A stretch of 64,000 nt of DNA from Calliphora vicina (Eukaryota > Arthropoda > Insecta > Diptera > Calliphoridae). Under the pieces are notes generated by a model, which worked only from the letters and a program-made list of their open reading frames with translations, did no database searches and was not told the DNA's origin. The translations under genes and the position numbers were made by a program. Numbering within the stretch: the first letter of the stretch is position 1; the number at the start of each line of letters is the position of its first letter. The stretch spans positions 110,186,226 to 110,250,225 of the forward strand of contig NC_088780.1 of NCBI RefSeq assembly GCF_958450345.1, in the 5' to 3' direction. Shown here piece by piece: positions 56,201 through 64,000 of this stretch.

Positions 56201-58286
56201 ATCTATAATCGCAGGACGCCTGGACCGATTTAACTAATTTCATTGTACAATAAAAATTGTCCACGTCTACTAATACGCCAACTTATTAAATACATCGGTC
56301 TGTGATTAAACATATTGCAGACCAAAATTCGATTACTAATATAAAAATTCACAATAGCTTAAATTGCTAATAACTTGGCCAATAAGCGTTTAATCAAGAA
56401 AAAGAGCTCGATCTGTGATCACTCATATTTCTGACCAAAAATCGATTTTTTATATAAAAACTCAAAATATCTAAAATCGCTAATAACTTGGCCAACAAGC
56501 GTTTAATCAAAAAAGGAGCTCGATCTGTGATCACTCATATTTCTGACCAAAAATCGATTTTTTATATAAAAACTCAAAATATCTAAATTCGCTGATAACT
56601 TGGCCAATAAGCGTTCAATCAAGAAAAGGAGCTCAATCTGTGATCACTCATATTTCTGACCAAAAATCGATTTTTCATATAAAAACTCAAAATATCTAAA
56701 TTCGCTAATAACTTGGCCAACAAGCGTTTAATCAAGAAAAGCAGCTCGATCTGTGATCACTCTCACCAAAAATTGATTGTTTATATAAAAACTCACAATA
56801 TCTGAAATCGATAATAACTTAGCCAATAAGCGTTTAATCAAGAAAAAGAGCTCGATCTTTGATCACTCATTTTTCAGACCAAAATTCAATAACTTATATA
56901 AAAATTCAAAATATGTACATACATTGATTAACATGTGTTCTGTTATTGCAAGACTTAGGTTTTTGATAACAAACTTAGGTTCTTTGTCTCTCAGTAGCGC
57001 TTCTATGTATATTTTCAAACCGCTTCTCATAAATTCACAAATCGAACACTAGCATTTTTTTAACTTGGACAGGACTACGTCTATCGGGTCAGCTAGCTAT
57101 GAATACAAAATTCCACGGGAGTTTGTTCCCAAGAAGTTTTTTCCCATTGAATTTGAATAGAAAAAATTTAAAAAACTTCCGTAGAATTTTTATTCATAAT
57201 TGGGCTAATTGAATTCATTCCTTTTACTAAAAGGCTTAAGAAAATTTTTTTCAATTCATTTTGTAAATAAAACTGAATGAAGAAAAAACATTTCAACTGA
57301 ATTTGTGTGGTAGATTTGAATTAACAAAAATTTAATCATTCAAAGTTTTAATAAATTCTGTTATCAGTTAACTTCAAAATTAATTAAATATAAATTAAGC
57401 TATTGAATGAAGCTAAAAAATTATATATTGTGAATAGATTTATGGAATGAAAAGCTGACATTTTTTAATTACGGATTAAGATTTTAATGATTTTAGCTTT
57501 TTTTTAATGATTATAACAATAAGTTTTTATATGAAATATTGCTATAATATTATATATGGCGGGTACCCGGGAATGTCGAAACAAATTTTAGCGATTCCCG
57601 GGAATCAAAAAAGGTCGGGAAATTAAAAACCATAAATACAACTCTCACGTAAAATATATTTTTTTTAGCGGTTACGTCTTTTTCGTCAAATATTTGCCAT
57701 GTGTGAACGAACCTTAAGATTATAAAAGGCCATGTTTCAATTAAATTTAAAATATAGAGAAAAATTACTTAAGATCTTACTTTAAACTGTTTATTATTAT
57801 GTTTAAACTACTTAATTTGCTAAACACATTCATACATATGTAAATATTTTATTTGAAATAAACATTTAGCTATAATAGTTTAATATAACTTGTTTCTCCT
57901 TCCATATTTTTATGTTGAACACTGCATGGTCTTATAAGCAGACAATTAAATTCCTACCAAGATAATGCGTAAGATTTATTTCCTAAGCTAAACTAATTTT
58001 CTATTTTGATTTAACAAATTAATTTGTGTAGTTTATACAAAAAAAAAAAACTTACTAATAAATTAATCTCTTTCCATTCAGGCATCAAATGAAAGGCCGA
58101 CGTTCCCCATCATCACATATGCGTCATTTGTTACCCGAAGTTGTTCCAATGCAGGATTTAGGCTACGATTCGCATAGTCTCAATCATCCATTAGATGGTG
58201 TTGATGTAGTTGATACAACTACATGCTCTCAGCCTCAATTGCTTAAACGAAATGTCTCGTTATTATCATTTCAATATAATATTTAA
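41128..58286 (+). CDS. Task6: Two-pore-domain (K2P) acid-sensitive potassium channel, Task6-like
   Basis: This is a plasma-membrane leak K+ channel of the TASK group. Six exons (41128-41254, 47129-47411, 49962-50152, 50350-50537, 54573-54733, 58082-58286) give 1155 nt and 384 aa; all phases agree. TM1 is residues 8-29. Sequon NIS is at 53. Pore 1 is TTIGYG followed by His98, the position of the TASK pH sensor. TM2 is YAIVGIPLGLVMFQSIGERV (113-132). TM3 is 157-178. Pore 2 is TTIGFGD (198-204). TM4 runs from 221 and leads to VLRFVT (243-248), the TASK gating motif. The C-tail has Ser/Cys-rich segments and a conserved LLPEVVPMQDL and LLKRNVSLLS. It resembles Drosophila Task6 more than Task7. All large introns carry mobile elements. 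Confidence 0.95.
41470..42130 (-). mobile_element. Tc1-like element remnant with paired ends
   Basis: The ends AGCTGCGAAAAAAAATAGCA (41470) and GTGGTGCTATTTTATTTTTC (42107) are inverted repeats. On the minus strand, broken frames read EHQKWPVQKWKNILWTDESK followed by FVIFGGKGSR, the first catalytic Asp block of Tc1 transposases. The C-terminal half is missing. It lies in Task6 intron 1. Confidence 0.75.
42430..42845 (-). mobile_element. LINE 3'-end fragment (Cys-rich C-terminal motif)
   Basis: The minus strand reads SHLASMDEYNNTICRACEEE followed by DETLKLYLCQCP. This is the C-x-x-C...C-x-C motif found at the C-terminus of I/LOA/R1-type LINE polymerases. Frames are broken around it. A T-run at 42844-42854 marks another LINE-type tail end next to it. 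Confidence 0.6.
42846..46400. other. A-rich block in Task6 intron 1 of unknown origin
   Basis: Over about 3.5 kb the + strand is strongly A-rich with frequent CA/ACA words and few T-runs, unlike the flanks, where A and T are balanced. This strand bias is typical of decayed LTR retroelements, but I found no protease, RT or integrase motif and no paired LTRs. A dispersed repeat copy (44958-45290) lies within it. Confidence 0.4.
44958..45290 (+). repeat. Dispersed repeat, copy 3, internally interrupted
   Basis: AAATAGGCCACACGTTTTTT to GTGGTAAAAAGCG matches copies 1 and 2. About 110 bp of unrelated CA-rich sequence follows (45124-45232). The repeat then resumes at GTGGTCGAATTTTGACCACC and AGGCGGTCCTAG. 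Confidence 0.7.
47129..47411 (+). CDS. Task6: Task6 exon 2 (pore 1, TM2)
   Basis: The acceptor is TTTTACAG. The exon begins AVEDIIIKKYNISQEDFKV and ends GERVNRLS plus AG. The donor is GTTAGC, weaker than usual but required by the conserved LSS junction. It holds TTIGYGH and the TM2 glycine hinge. Confidence 0.93.
47435..49875. mobile_element. 2.44-kb near-perfect palindrome in Task6 intron 2
   Basis: The left tip TA plus TATTAGAGTGACAG and the right tip TGTCACTCTAATG plus TA flank two arms of about 1.2 kb. Sampled blocks such as CACTAGGCCTAAATGTT, GGTGAAACTCGTTAGC and CAGACCATTACCGTGTTTCA recur in reverse complement with only scattered mismatches, the centre being near 48655. It fills almost all of the 2.55-kb intron. 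There is no transposase or other ORF of note. Confidence 0.9.
49962..50152 (+). CDS. Task6: Task6 exon 3 (TM3 and start of pore 2)
   Basis: The acceptor is GTTTATAG and the exon starts T TTT GTT ATA CAG, completing Ser137. It encodes FVIQAVRHSLHCKRTVASEV to CFITLTTI plus the first base of Gly201. The donor is GTATGT. Confidence 0.94.
50350..50537 (+). CDS. Task6: Task6 exon 4 (pore 2, TM4)
   Basis: The acceptor is TATTGCAG and the exon opens GFGDMVALQKDNALNNK, continuing the split selectivity filter. It runs through TM4 and VLRFVTMNTEDERRDEAQAM. The donor is GTAATT. Retained upstream intron gives a misleading longer ORF. Confidence 0.95.
50905..51340 (+). pseudogene. Tc1-like transposase relic
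   Basis: The frame reads RRVTSAGLKIYGSANKPFIS, QKNRKARRQEHMNWS, QWKTVLFSNESKFNF and GGGHVMVW. These are the helix-turn-helix linker and first catalytic block of Tc1 transposases. The catalytic Asp of the usual FSDESKF is Asn here, and frameshifts follow after VMVW, so it is inactive. Confidence 0.85.
51685..52056. repeat. Tandem duplication, 2 x 186 bp
   Basis: Both copies start TAAAGTTTTTGTGTTATTAG and end ATTTTATTTGTTTTATAAT. I saw three or so single-base differences (for example ACATGGTGG against ACGTGGTGG). It is non-coding and intronic. Confidence 0.9.
54573..54733 (+). CDS. Task6: Task6 exon 5 (C-tail)
   Basis: The acceptor is GCAAATAG and the donor is GTAAAT. It encodes ALQGSVKLEGDVITANGSIL, GYEGHDGQSF and the cysteine-rich SMCSCRCACFSAKRHK, which could be a membrane-proximal lipidated or metal-binding patch (inference). 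Confidence 0.92.
55939..57096 (+). mobile_element. Helitron-like element with internal 112-bp repeats
   Basis: It begins TCTATCTATATAAATAAAAA and ends CGGGTCAGCTAG, fitting the 5'-TC...CTAG-3' rule, and has no target duplication. The host MITE sequence shows insertion after an A, with the following base C where relatives have T. The interior holds about five tandem units with GCTAATAACTTGGCCAATAA (56366, 56479, 56591, 56704, 56809). There is no Rep/helicase, so it is non-autonomous. Confidence 0.72.
56290..56930 (+). repeat. Tandem repeat, about 112 bp x 5-6
   Basis: Each unit contains AACTTGGCCAAYAAGCGTTT, GAGCTCGATCTGTGATCACT and GACCAAAAATCGATTTTTTA. Spacing is 105-113 bp. Outer units are more diverged. 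It is a minisatellite inside the Helitron-like element. Confidence 0.9.
58082..58286 (+). CDS. Task6: Task6 exon 6 (terminal)
   Basis: The acceptor is TCCATTCAG. The exon encodes RHQMKGRRSPSSHMRHLLPE to LLKRNVSLLSFQYNI, with the stop TAA at 58284-58286. RRSP and KRNVS are possible kinase sites. The out-of-frame 102-residue ORF starting at 58210 is a shadow plus 3' UTR. Confidence 0.92.
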
Positions 58287-59339
58287 GTATTTATTGTTAT
58301 TTGCAGTTTTTTTTATATATTTTTTTTTTTTTTGTCAAATTTCAACTATTTTTCTTTTATTTTCAATAATCTTAGCTATTAAAGCCAAAAAAATAAATAA
58401 AAGTAACTTCATACAAGGGAACAAAGCATTCGAATTAAACAAATATTATATGTATATTTCATCAATTTCATTTTATTTAGTTTTTATAAATCTGTTTAAC
58501 TACTTATTCAAAATTTAATTTATCATACCAGTATAAAATATTTACATACATTATGCCAAAATTTCCAATATTTTTGTTTACTTATTTAACAAAATATGAA
58601 ACCACTGCCATTTCCCCCAGAAAATTAAATGAAAAAAATATATATAAAAAATAAATATAAAAAAGAATCCAAATATACTTACATACAAATATTTAAACTT
58701 TACCACAGATATTAAAAATCTAAAATAAATAGTTGAGAAAATGTTCATTCTTAACGTAGTTTAAATAAATTTCATAGTTTGTTCCAAAATACAAAAATAG
58801 TCGTTTATCATATCAAATTTTATTAATTCATTTCTTCACCTGATAGTAAAATTTGTAAATCCATTTTCGAACTATTGAAATGTGTAACAATTTTAACAAG
58901 TTTTTGTAAAATTTTAGTAATTAGTTTTGTTGCAAAGAAATAACACATGCAAACATTATATGAAATTCTTTTACGATTTCTTTTTTAATTAATGATAATG
59001 AATTACTCCTTATTAAATATTTAGTTAAAATTTAAACATAGTTTTATTAAAATTATTACTATTATATTTTGTATTTATACATATCATGAATTCCACCAAA
59101 GAGCACAGAAAAAAGTCAAGTTTTCGACCTGGGTCTTCCTATTTTTACCATATTCGGTAAACTACAGTCCTTTGGACATTTCGATTTTTCTTTATAAATA
59201 AATAGTCGTTTTAGATTTTTCTTTATAAATAAAAGTCGAATAAATAAATAGTCGTAATTTTTAGCCTGATGTCGGATTTTATTGTTTTAAGATAATGATT
59301 TGTTTTCAAAGGGACAAATGTAGCCATACTTGACAGTAT

Positions 59340-59470
59340 ACTGTTTGAGCTGCCATAAATATGTTGATTATGCGGCAATCCTGATAAAATTTTGCACAAA
59401 TTAGTTCTGAGTAATCTGAAATTAACTTAGAACTAATTTGTGCAAAATTTTATCAGCTCAAACAGTATTC
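59340..59470. repeat. Hairpin (ATAAAATTTTGCACAAATTA)
   Basis: ACTGTTTGAGCTG and then TGATAAAATTTTGCACAAAT are mirrored by ATTTGTGCAAAATTTTATCA and CAGCTCAAACAGT. The left arm carries an extra 37 bases. It is probably a MITE nested in a larger imperfect inverted repeat (GTCGGATTTTATTG at 59271, CAATAAAATCCGAC at 59762). Confidence 0.75.
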
Positions 59471-60779
59471 CGGCTAGGTGAAATCATGGACCGATATTGC
59501 CAAACAACCATATCAAGAGAGTAGATCGCTAGATCATCTTCGAATCTTATGAGGACCCAGAATATACATATATACTAATGTGGGTCTGCGACAAATATTT
59601 TGATTTGTTTTTGGTGGTGGATAAACATAACAGGACTTCCCGTGGCATACAAATTTTAATTTGGTTGTTTAGTCAATTTTACATTTTTTCAGATTAATTT
59701 AAAAAAATGTTAAATTTTACGTGGAGAACATTTCCAAAATTTAGTCTAGTGCATCTAAAATCAATAAAATCCGACCATAACTTTAAAATATACAAAATAT
59801 GTAGGTTGATACATATAACCTATTTGGAAATGTCCAAATGACTCTAAAGAGTATGTTTGTGATGTCTAAGGGAATTCATGATATAAATTTTGAAATTTTC
59901 TTTAGCAGTTATGTATTATTTTAAGTTATAAATATTTATAAACTTTACTTAATTTTAAATAAGTATTAGTATGTGCTTCATAAAAGTATGAAGGACTTCC
60001 TACATAAATTTTATTCTTAGGACGAAATTTAATATTAAGAACACCTGGCGGATTGGTATATAATTTATTGTATTCTCTCTAGCTCTTCTGCTTTTTCACT
60101 AGGCCAAGAGCTTAACATCATGAATACCGCTAATATTTTGATTTTTCGACTTAAACATTATATTTCAAGTTTACGTAGTTATTATTCTGATCGATTTTGT
60201 TATAGCATCTTTGGATTTCGTTTGATTTTGTTAATTCCCAAAATACATATTTATAAATTTTGTTTTTCTGATTTTATTTCACAATGTATGTTTTATTTAA
60301 AACATATGTAAATCAAATATCAATTCCACTTAGAAAACTGGTTTCATTCCGAAAAAAAAAATTCGTTTACCTTTTCTGAAGGACTAAACTACGGAATTAA
60401 TTCCACTTTAGATCGGAATGGAATTCTGTGACGAAGAAGAAGATTTATTACTTAAGAAGATTTATTACTTAAGTTTATTTTCATTATAATATCAAGAGAT
60501 AGTTAATACAATTTTAATTAAAAACAAAATGTTCGCCTTTATTTAAATTAGACTTTCTGACCGAATTTGAGTAATAATATATCATATTCATTGCACAATT
60601 AATGTGGCAAAACTGATTGCGAGAAAAAATTTATTCTTTTTTGCAGTTTTTTGAGACACTGACATTTTAATTTTATGATTTTTAATAAGAATAGAACTAG
60701 TTTGTATATTTTATTCTGCTGTCTTTTTTGAGCTTTATTATTTTAATAATTAAACTATTTCATTTTAAATAATGCTTCA

Positions 60780-60990
60780 GTCATAGAGAATAGACATAGA
60801 GCGAAAACTCTCCTGTCAAAGAAATAACTCAGTTGTCAGAAACATAAGTGGTGAGAATGTATTAGTAGAAAAAACTATGTGAAAACAAAAACAACTCTCG
60901 TATGTGTGATTGTACCATGATTTTGAGTAATATTTTTGTTTGAGTTTTTTTTTAGTTTCCGCTCTATGTTTCTCAATGGCTTCAGTCATG
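60780..60990. repeat. Imperfect inverted-repeat element (CATAGAGCGAAAAC)
   Basis: CATAGAGCGAAAAC near 60795 and GTTTCCGCTCTATG near 60956 are inverted, and TTCAGTCAT occurs outside both. About 210 bp, probably a decayed MITE. Confidence 0.5.
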
Positions 60991-61189
60991 GATTTAAATG
61001 GGCATGATTTACAACCTTTTTTATTTGAGTTATCTTTTTAGTAATTTTTCAATCGCCTATCTCTAACTAACCAGTTTGAAACATTGTTTAATCATACCCA
61101 GCAAAAACTTATAGACTTGGTGATGGTTACTGAAAAACTTACTTTTCAATGAATACTTCATACCATCTGTTTGTCTGCAGATACACCCA

Positions 61190-61405
61190 GAGTCCCTGCG
61201 GGAATCGAACCCGTAACCCTCAACAATAGAACTAGTGATATTGCAGCTACTTCTAGAACCCATTCTGAAGAAAAATGTGATTTTTAAGAAATACCTCTAT
61301 AGTATTTCTTAAGAATCAAATTTTTTCTTCACAATGGGTTCTAGAAGCAGCTGCAATTTTACTAGTTCTATTGTTGAGGGTTACGGGTTCGATTCCCGTC
61401 AGAGT
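61190..61405. repeat. Hairpin whose two arms carry a tRNA B-box (GGTTCGATTCC)
   Basis: The right arm reads GGGTTCTAGAAGCAGCTGCA to GAGGGTTACGGGTTCGATTC; the left arm is its reverse complement with few changes. GGTTCGATTCCCG is a consensus Pol III B-box. No cloverleaf or clear A-box was seen, so this is not a tRNA gene but looks like two head-to-head tRNA-derived SINE pieces. Confidence 0.65.
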
Positions 61406-61835
61406 TTGTTCACTCGAACCTTGAGTTAAGTTGTCAGTTATTGAGCTTTCTGGAAGCGATTTATTTGTATCAATATTCGTACATTATGAACCCTTTCATG
61501 TATAGGAAGCTATAGACATATGGTGTAAATATTTTTTAAAGGGTCCTGTCCAAAACTGTCCTGTTTAAATTGTATAGAGTTTCGTTGTAAAGAGATACAT
61601 TTACGTAGCAATGTTAAAAAATTATTTATTGCAAATTATTTAAATTTTGATAATTGTTTTTAAAATTTTGTTACAATTTATTATTTTTTAATACATTTAT
61701 TTATCACTAGTTTCTTCATTAACTATTATTCCTTCCGAATTTACATAAAAACATAAAATTTATTTTATATTTACTTAATCTACATAGAAAGAGCTTTGCA
61801 CTATACTACTTCCATTATAATGTAGTGATCCAGCA

Positions 61836-64000
61836 TTTTTTTTTTTTTTTTTTTTTTTTTTATTAATTCTTCAATTACATAACCGAGCCCTTAAGGGCCT
61901 TATATGGTTAATAAAAGCTACTAACTATATAAAAAACTACAATTAACAAAAATATATACATTTAAATTTAAAGTACTATACATAGTAAATAAAGTACAAA
62001 ATAAGTAATCATTAAGATTTGAGATCAATAAATAGTAAAAGTGAAAACAAGCCATAATGAATGCTGGATAAGATTCGTATTGTTTTTCATTGCTTAACAG
62101 TACATAGTATAGTTTTAAATAATCTTTATAAATCTGTTACGCGTTAAGATAAACATGCGATTCTGCAAGTTCTAATAATTTTAATTTTAATTGAGGAAGT
62201 GTATAAGAAAATTTTCTCAATTCTCTCGGTAAGGCATTCCAAATTTTAGATAAACGAATTTGAAACGATTTCTGAAAGCAGTTCAAGTGTCTAATGGGAA
62301 AAATTATCTGAGTGTTTCTGGTCGAACGAGAAAAATTAAACATGCCAACAATATACCCAGGGTAACCTTTAACAATTGATTTATAAAAAAATAATAGCAT
62401 CCTAATACCAATAAAATCATCAAAAGATGATCCAAGGAACTTATATATATGCTGAGTAACATGATCTCGTATTTTCAAACCAAAAACGTAACGGATAATC
62501 CTGTTAAAAATCTGTCTATATTTTCTTAGTATCTGGGCCCCTGTACCCGAAAATACTTCGGCGCAATATAGTATATGTGGCATTAAGACAGCCGAAGCAA
62601 CTCGTCTTCTGATTGAGCAAGGTAAATGAATATTTAGTGAATATAATCTTTTTAATATAAATGATATTCGGGAGGATAACAAATTGAGATGTGGAGAAAA
62701 ATTCAATAGGTTATCTATAACAAGACCTAGACATCTCATCTTATTAACAAATTCAACAGGAACATCATTAATTCTGATATGCATACTGCCAGTATCAAAA
62801 CCAAATCCCATTAACTTTGTCTTGATTGGGTTTACACGGAAACCATTGTCAGATGCCCATGATGCAACACTATGAATGATGTAATTAACACCCTCCTCCA
62901 ACACATCCACAAATTCAGCATCAGAATAACAAACAAATTGGACATCGTCAGCATATACAAAGGGCAAACAGGAAACGCCGTTAAACCTAAGTAAGAGGTC
63001 GTTAATATAGATCATAAAAAAAAGTGGGCCAATTACGGATCCCTGTGGAACACCACTAGTGATCCGTAGAGTGTGGGAAAGAGAAGTGCCAATGGATATA
63101 TACTGATGTCTATCTTGTAGGTAGGATTTAATTAAGTTACAAGCATGACGTGAAAACCCAAAATCATGAGACAATTTAAAGAGTAATTTTGAGTGTATTA
63201 CCCTATCAAAGGCTTTGGAAAAATCCACAGAAAGTAATACAACATTCTTACGGCTATCTAAAAACTGCCTGATCGAATCAGTCAAGGATAACAGTAGAGA
63301 AGTAGTGCTATGGCCACGTCGAAACCCCGATTGTGAGGGATGAATCAACGATCTACAATCTATGTACTCAATCATCTGGTCCTTTAATATATGTTCCACA
63401 ACTTTTGAAAGGACTGGAAGTATAGAAATAGGACGTAGATTATCCAATTCAGTGGACTGTCCTTCCTTAATTATGGGTACAACTCTAGCTATTTTCCAGT
63501 TACAAGGGAAAGATGACGTAGTGATTATTGTGTTCACAAGATGAAGCAAGTGTGATGAAATAAACGAAAAAATAATCCTTAAAAATTTTAATGGCATGGC
63601 ATCATGACCAATAGCATTCGATTTAATTCTCAGAAATGCTTGATACAACACATCAGGACCAATACCTGAGAAGGAAAAGCCGCTACCAGACTGACTATCT
63701 ATGTAGTCATTATAACACCCTACGTCTTGTATTTGGCAACCAGCAAAATAATTATTCACACCATCTGGGTCAGACAACGATAAATGTTCCCTAGACTCAA
63801 GACATCCATTTTTCTTTAAGAAGCGCCACATATTATCCGGACTACAATCTTGAAAAATTTGTTCGTGAGCACGCCTCCTGAGCCTCCTTATAACTTTTTT
63901 AACCCTATTCCTGTAGCCACAGAAGATTTTCCAATTCTGTGGAGTCCTACACAGTAGATAATGGTTATACGCCAAATCTCTTAATGAAATCTGGTAACAA
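61836..64000 (-). mobile_element. Non-LTR retrotransposon (Jockey/CR1-type), 3' part
   Basis: A 26-base T-run at 61836-61861 is the poly(A) tail of a minus-strand LINE. A 275-bp 3' UTR and a long RT-bearing ORF follow. The element extends past the right edge, where the endonuclease domain would lie. The intact ORF suggests a young copy. Confidence 0.92.
62137..64000 (-). CDS. LINE ORF2 reverse transcriptase, partial (5' end off-window)
   Basis: The minus-strand frame is open from the right edge (about 620 codons; the reading continues upstream of the first listed residue as CYQISLRDL) to a stop at 62139-62137. In order it contains the linker RVKKVIRRLRRRAHEQIFQD, NAIGHDAMPLKFLR, RT motif LDNLRPISILPVLSKVVE, motif A SVDFSKAFDRV with its Asp, motif B SGVPQGSVIGPLFFMIYIND, motif C FVYADDVQF, and the thumb/C-terminal ending WNALPRELRKFSY. 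It copies element RNA at the target site. The missing N-terminal part should be an AP endonuclease. No stop or shift was seen, so it may be active. Confidence 0.93.
   Translation of the reverse strand, partial: CYQISLRDLAYNHYLLCRTPQNWKIFCGYRNRVKKVIRRLRRRAHEQIFQDCSPDNMWRFLKKNGCLESREHLSLSDPDGVNNYFAGCQIQDVGCYNDYIDSQSGSGFSFSGIGPDVLYQAFLRIKSNAIGHDAMPLKFLRIIFSFISSHLLHLVNTIITTSSFPCNWKIARVVPIIKEGQSTELDNLRPISILPVLSKVVEHILKDQMIEYIDCRSLIHPSQSGFRRGHSTTSLLLSLTDSIRQFLDSRKNVVLLSVDFSKAFDRVIHSKLLFKLSHDFGFSRHACNLIKSYLQDRHQYISIGTSLSHTLRITSGVPQGSVIGPLFFMIYINDLLLRFNGVSCLPFVYADDVQFVCYSDAEFVDVLEEGVNYIIHSVASWASDNGFRVNPIKTKLMGFGFDTGSMHIRINDVPVEFVNKMRCLGLVIDNLLNFSPHLNLLSSRISFILKRLYSLNIHLPCSIRRRVASAVLMPHILYCAEVFSGTGAQILRKYRQIFNRIIRYVFGLKIRDHVTQHIYKFLGSSFDDFIGIRMLLFFYKSIVKGYPGYIVGMFNFSRSTRNTQIIFPIRHLNCFQKSFQIRLSKIWNALPRELRKFSYTLPQLKLKLLELAESHVYLNA

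Larger units (their letters stand above)
55931..57208. mobile_element. CAGCCCAA MITE, split by a Helitron-like insertion
   Basis: Its left tip CAGCCCAA is at 55931-55938. The rest, TATGAATACAAAATTCCACG to TTCATAATTGGGCT, resumes at 57098. Joined, they correspond to the MITE at 39014-39140. Confidence 0.75.
55818..57634. mobile_element. hAT-type element with 8-bp TSD, carrying nested insertions
   Basis: AATACAAC is duplicated at 55810-55817 and 57635-57642. The ends TAGGGGTTTTATCCAGGGAA and GGGAAATTAAAAACCATA resemble those of the element at 36239. Subterminal CCCGGGAAT motifs lie on both sides. Inside sits a CAGCCCAA MITE that is itself split by a Helitron-like element. There is no transposase. 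Confidence 0.82.
58287..61835. other. 3' flank of Task6 and intergenic sequence
   Basis: An AT-rich Task6 3' UTR comes first, with several possible poly(A) signals. Small inverted repeats follow (59150-59850, 59340-59470, 60780-60990, 61190-61405). I found no coding exon. Confidence 0.6.

Noticed and set aside
61190..61405. Possible tRNA gene
   Set aside because: Only the T-arm/B-box is present; no acceptor or anticodon stem pairs could be built and no A-box was found.

Overview
The window looks like nuclear DNA of a higher fly, probably a calyptrate such as a blowfly or house-fly relative. It is very AT-rich, its introns are large and full of transposons, and all four genes have close Drosophila and vertebrate orthologues. 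I place it at the level of Brachycera/Calyptratae only; species is inference.

Four protein-coding genes can be assembled exon by exon with consistent splice phases. (1) The last three exons of Prp39, a U1 snRNP/pre-mRNA splicing factor, lie on the + strand at 2976-5342. (2) A complete DCAF10 (WDR32) CUL4-DDB1 substrate-receptor gene lies on the - strand at 16613-10632, with 5 exons and 635 aa. (3) A complete PSMD9/p27 proteasome assembly chaperone lies on the + strand at 17307-23406, with 3 exons and 220 aa. It is divergent from DCAF10 across a 693-bp gap. (4) A complete two-pore potassium channel, Task6-like, lies on the + strand at 41128-58286, with 6 exons and 384 aa. The genes are functionally unrelated neighbours, as is usual in an insect genome.

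Most of the rest is mobile DNA. There is a Jockey/CR1-type LINE with an intact reverse transcriptase running off the right edge (61836-64000, - strand), and a 5'-truncated LINE carrying an exact 184-bp tandem duplication (29825 to about 31060). Degraded LINE pieces lie near 6200 and 42450. Four Tc1-like transposase relics are present. Two related hAT elements have perfect 8-bp target duplications, and there is a Helitron-like insertion with internal 112-bp repeats. Many MITE hairpins occur, as does a widespread dipteran-type repeat whose terminal hairpin is TTCGGC-GCCGAA.

The most striking structure is a set of very long palindromic foldback elements: 2.44 kb in Task6 intron 2, 1.98 kb in DCAF10 intron 2, 2.58 kb in PSMD9 intron 2, about 0.88 kb at 7464, and 0.28 kb at 28528. 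Several have unrelated arms but share the same short end, TA followed by CATTAGAGTG. Intronic copies would be transcribed as long hairpins, so they are candidate sources of endo-siRNA or RNA-editing substrates. No CRISPR, operon or prokaryote-type feature is present, and I found no canonical tRNA or rRNA gene.
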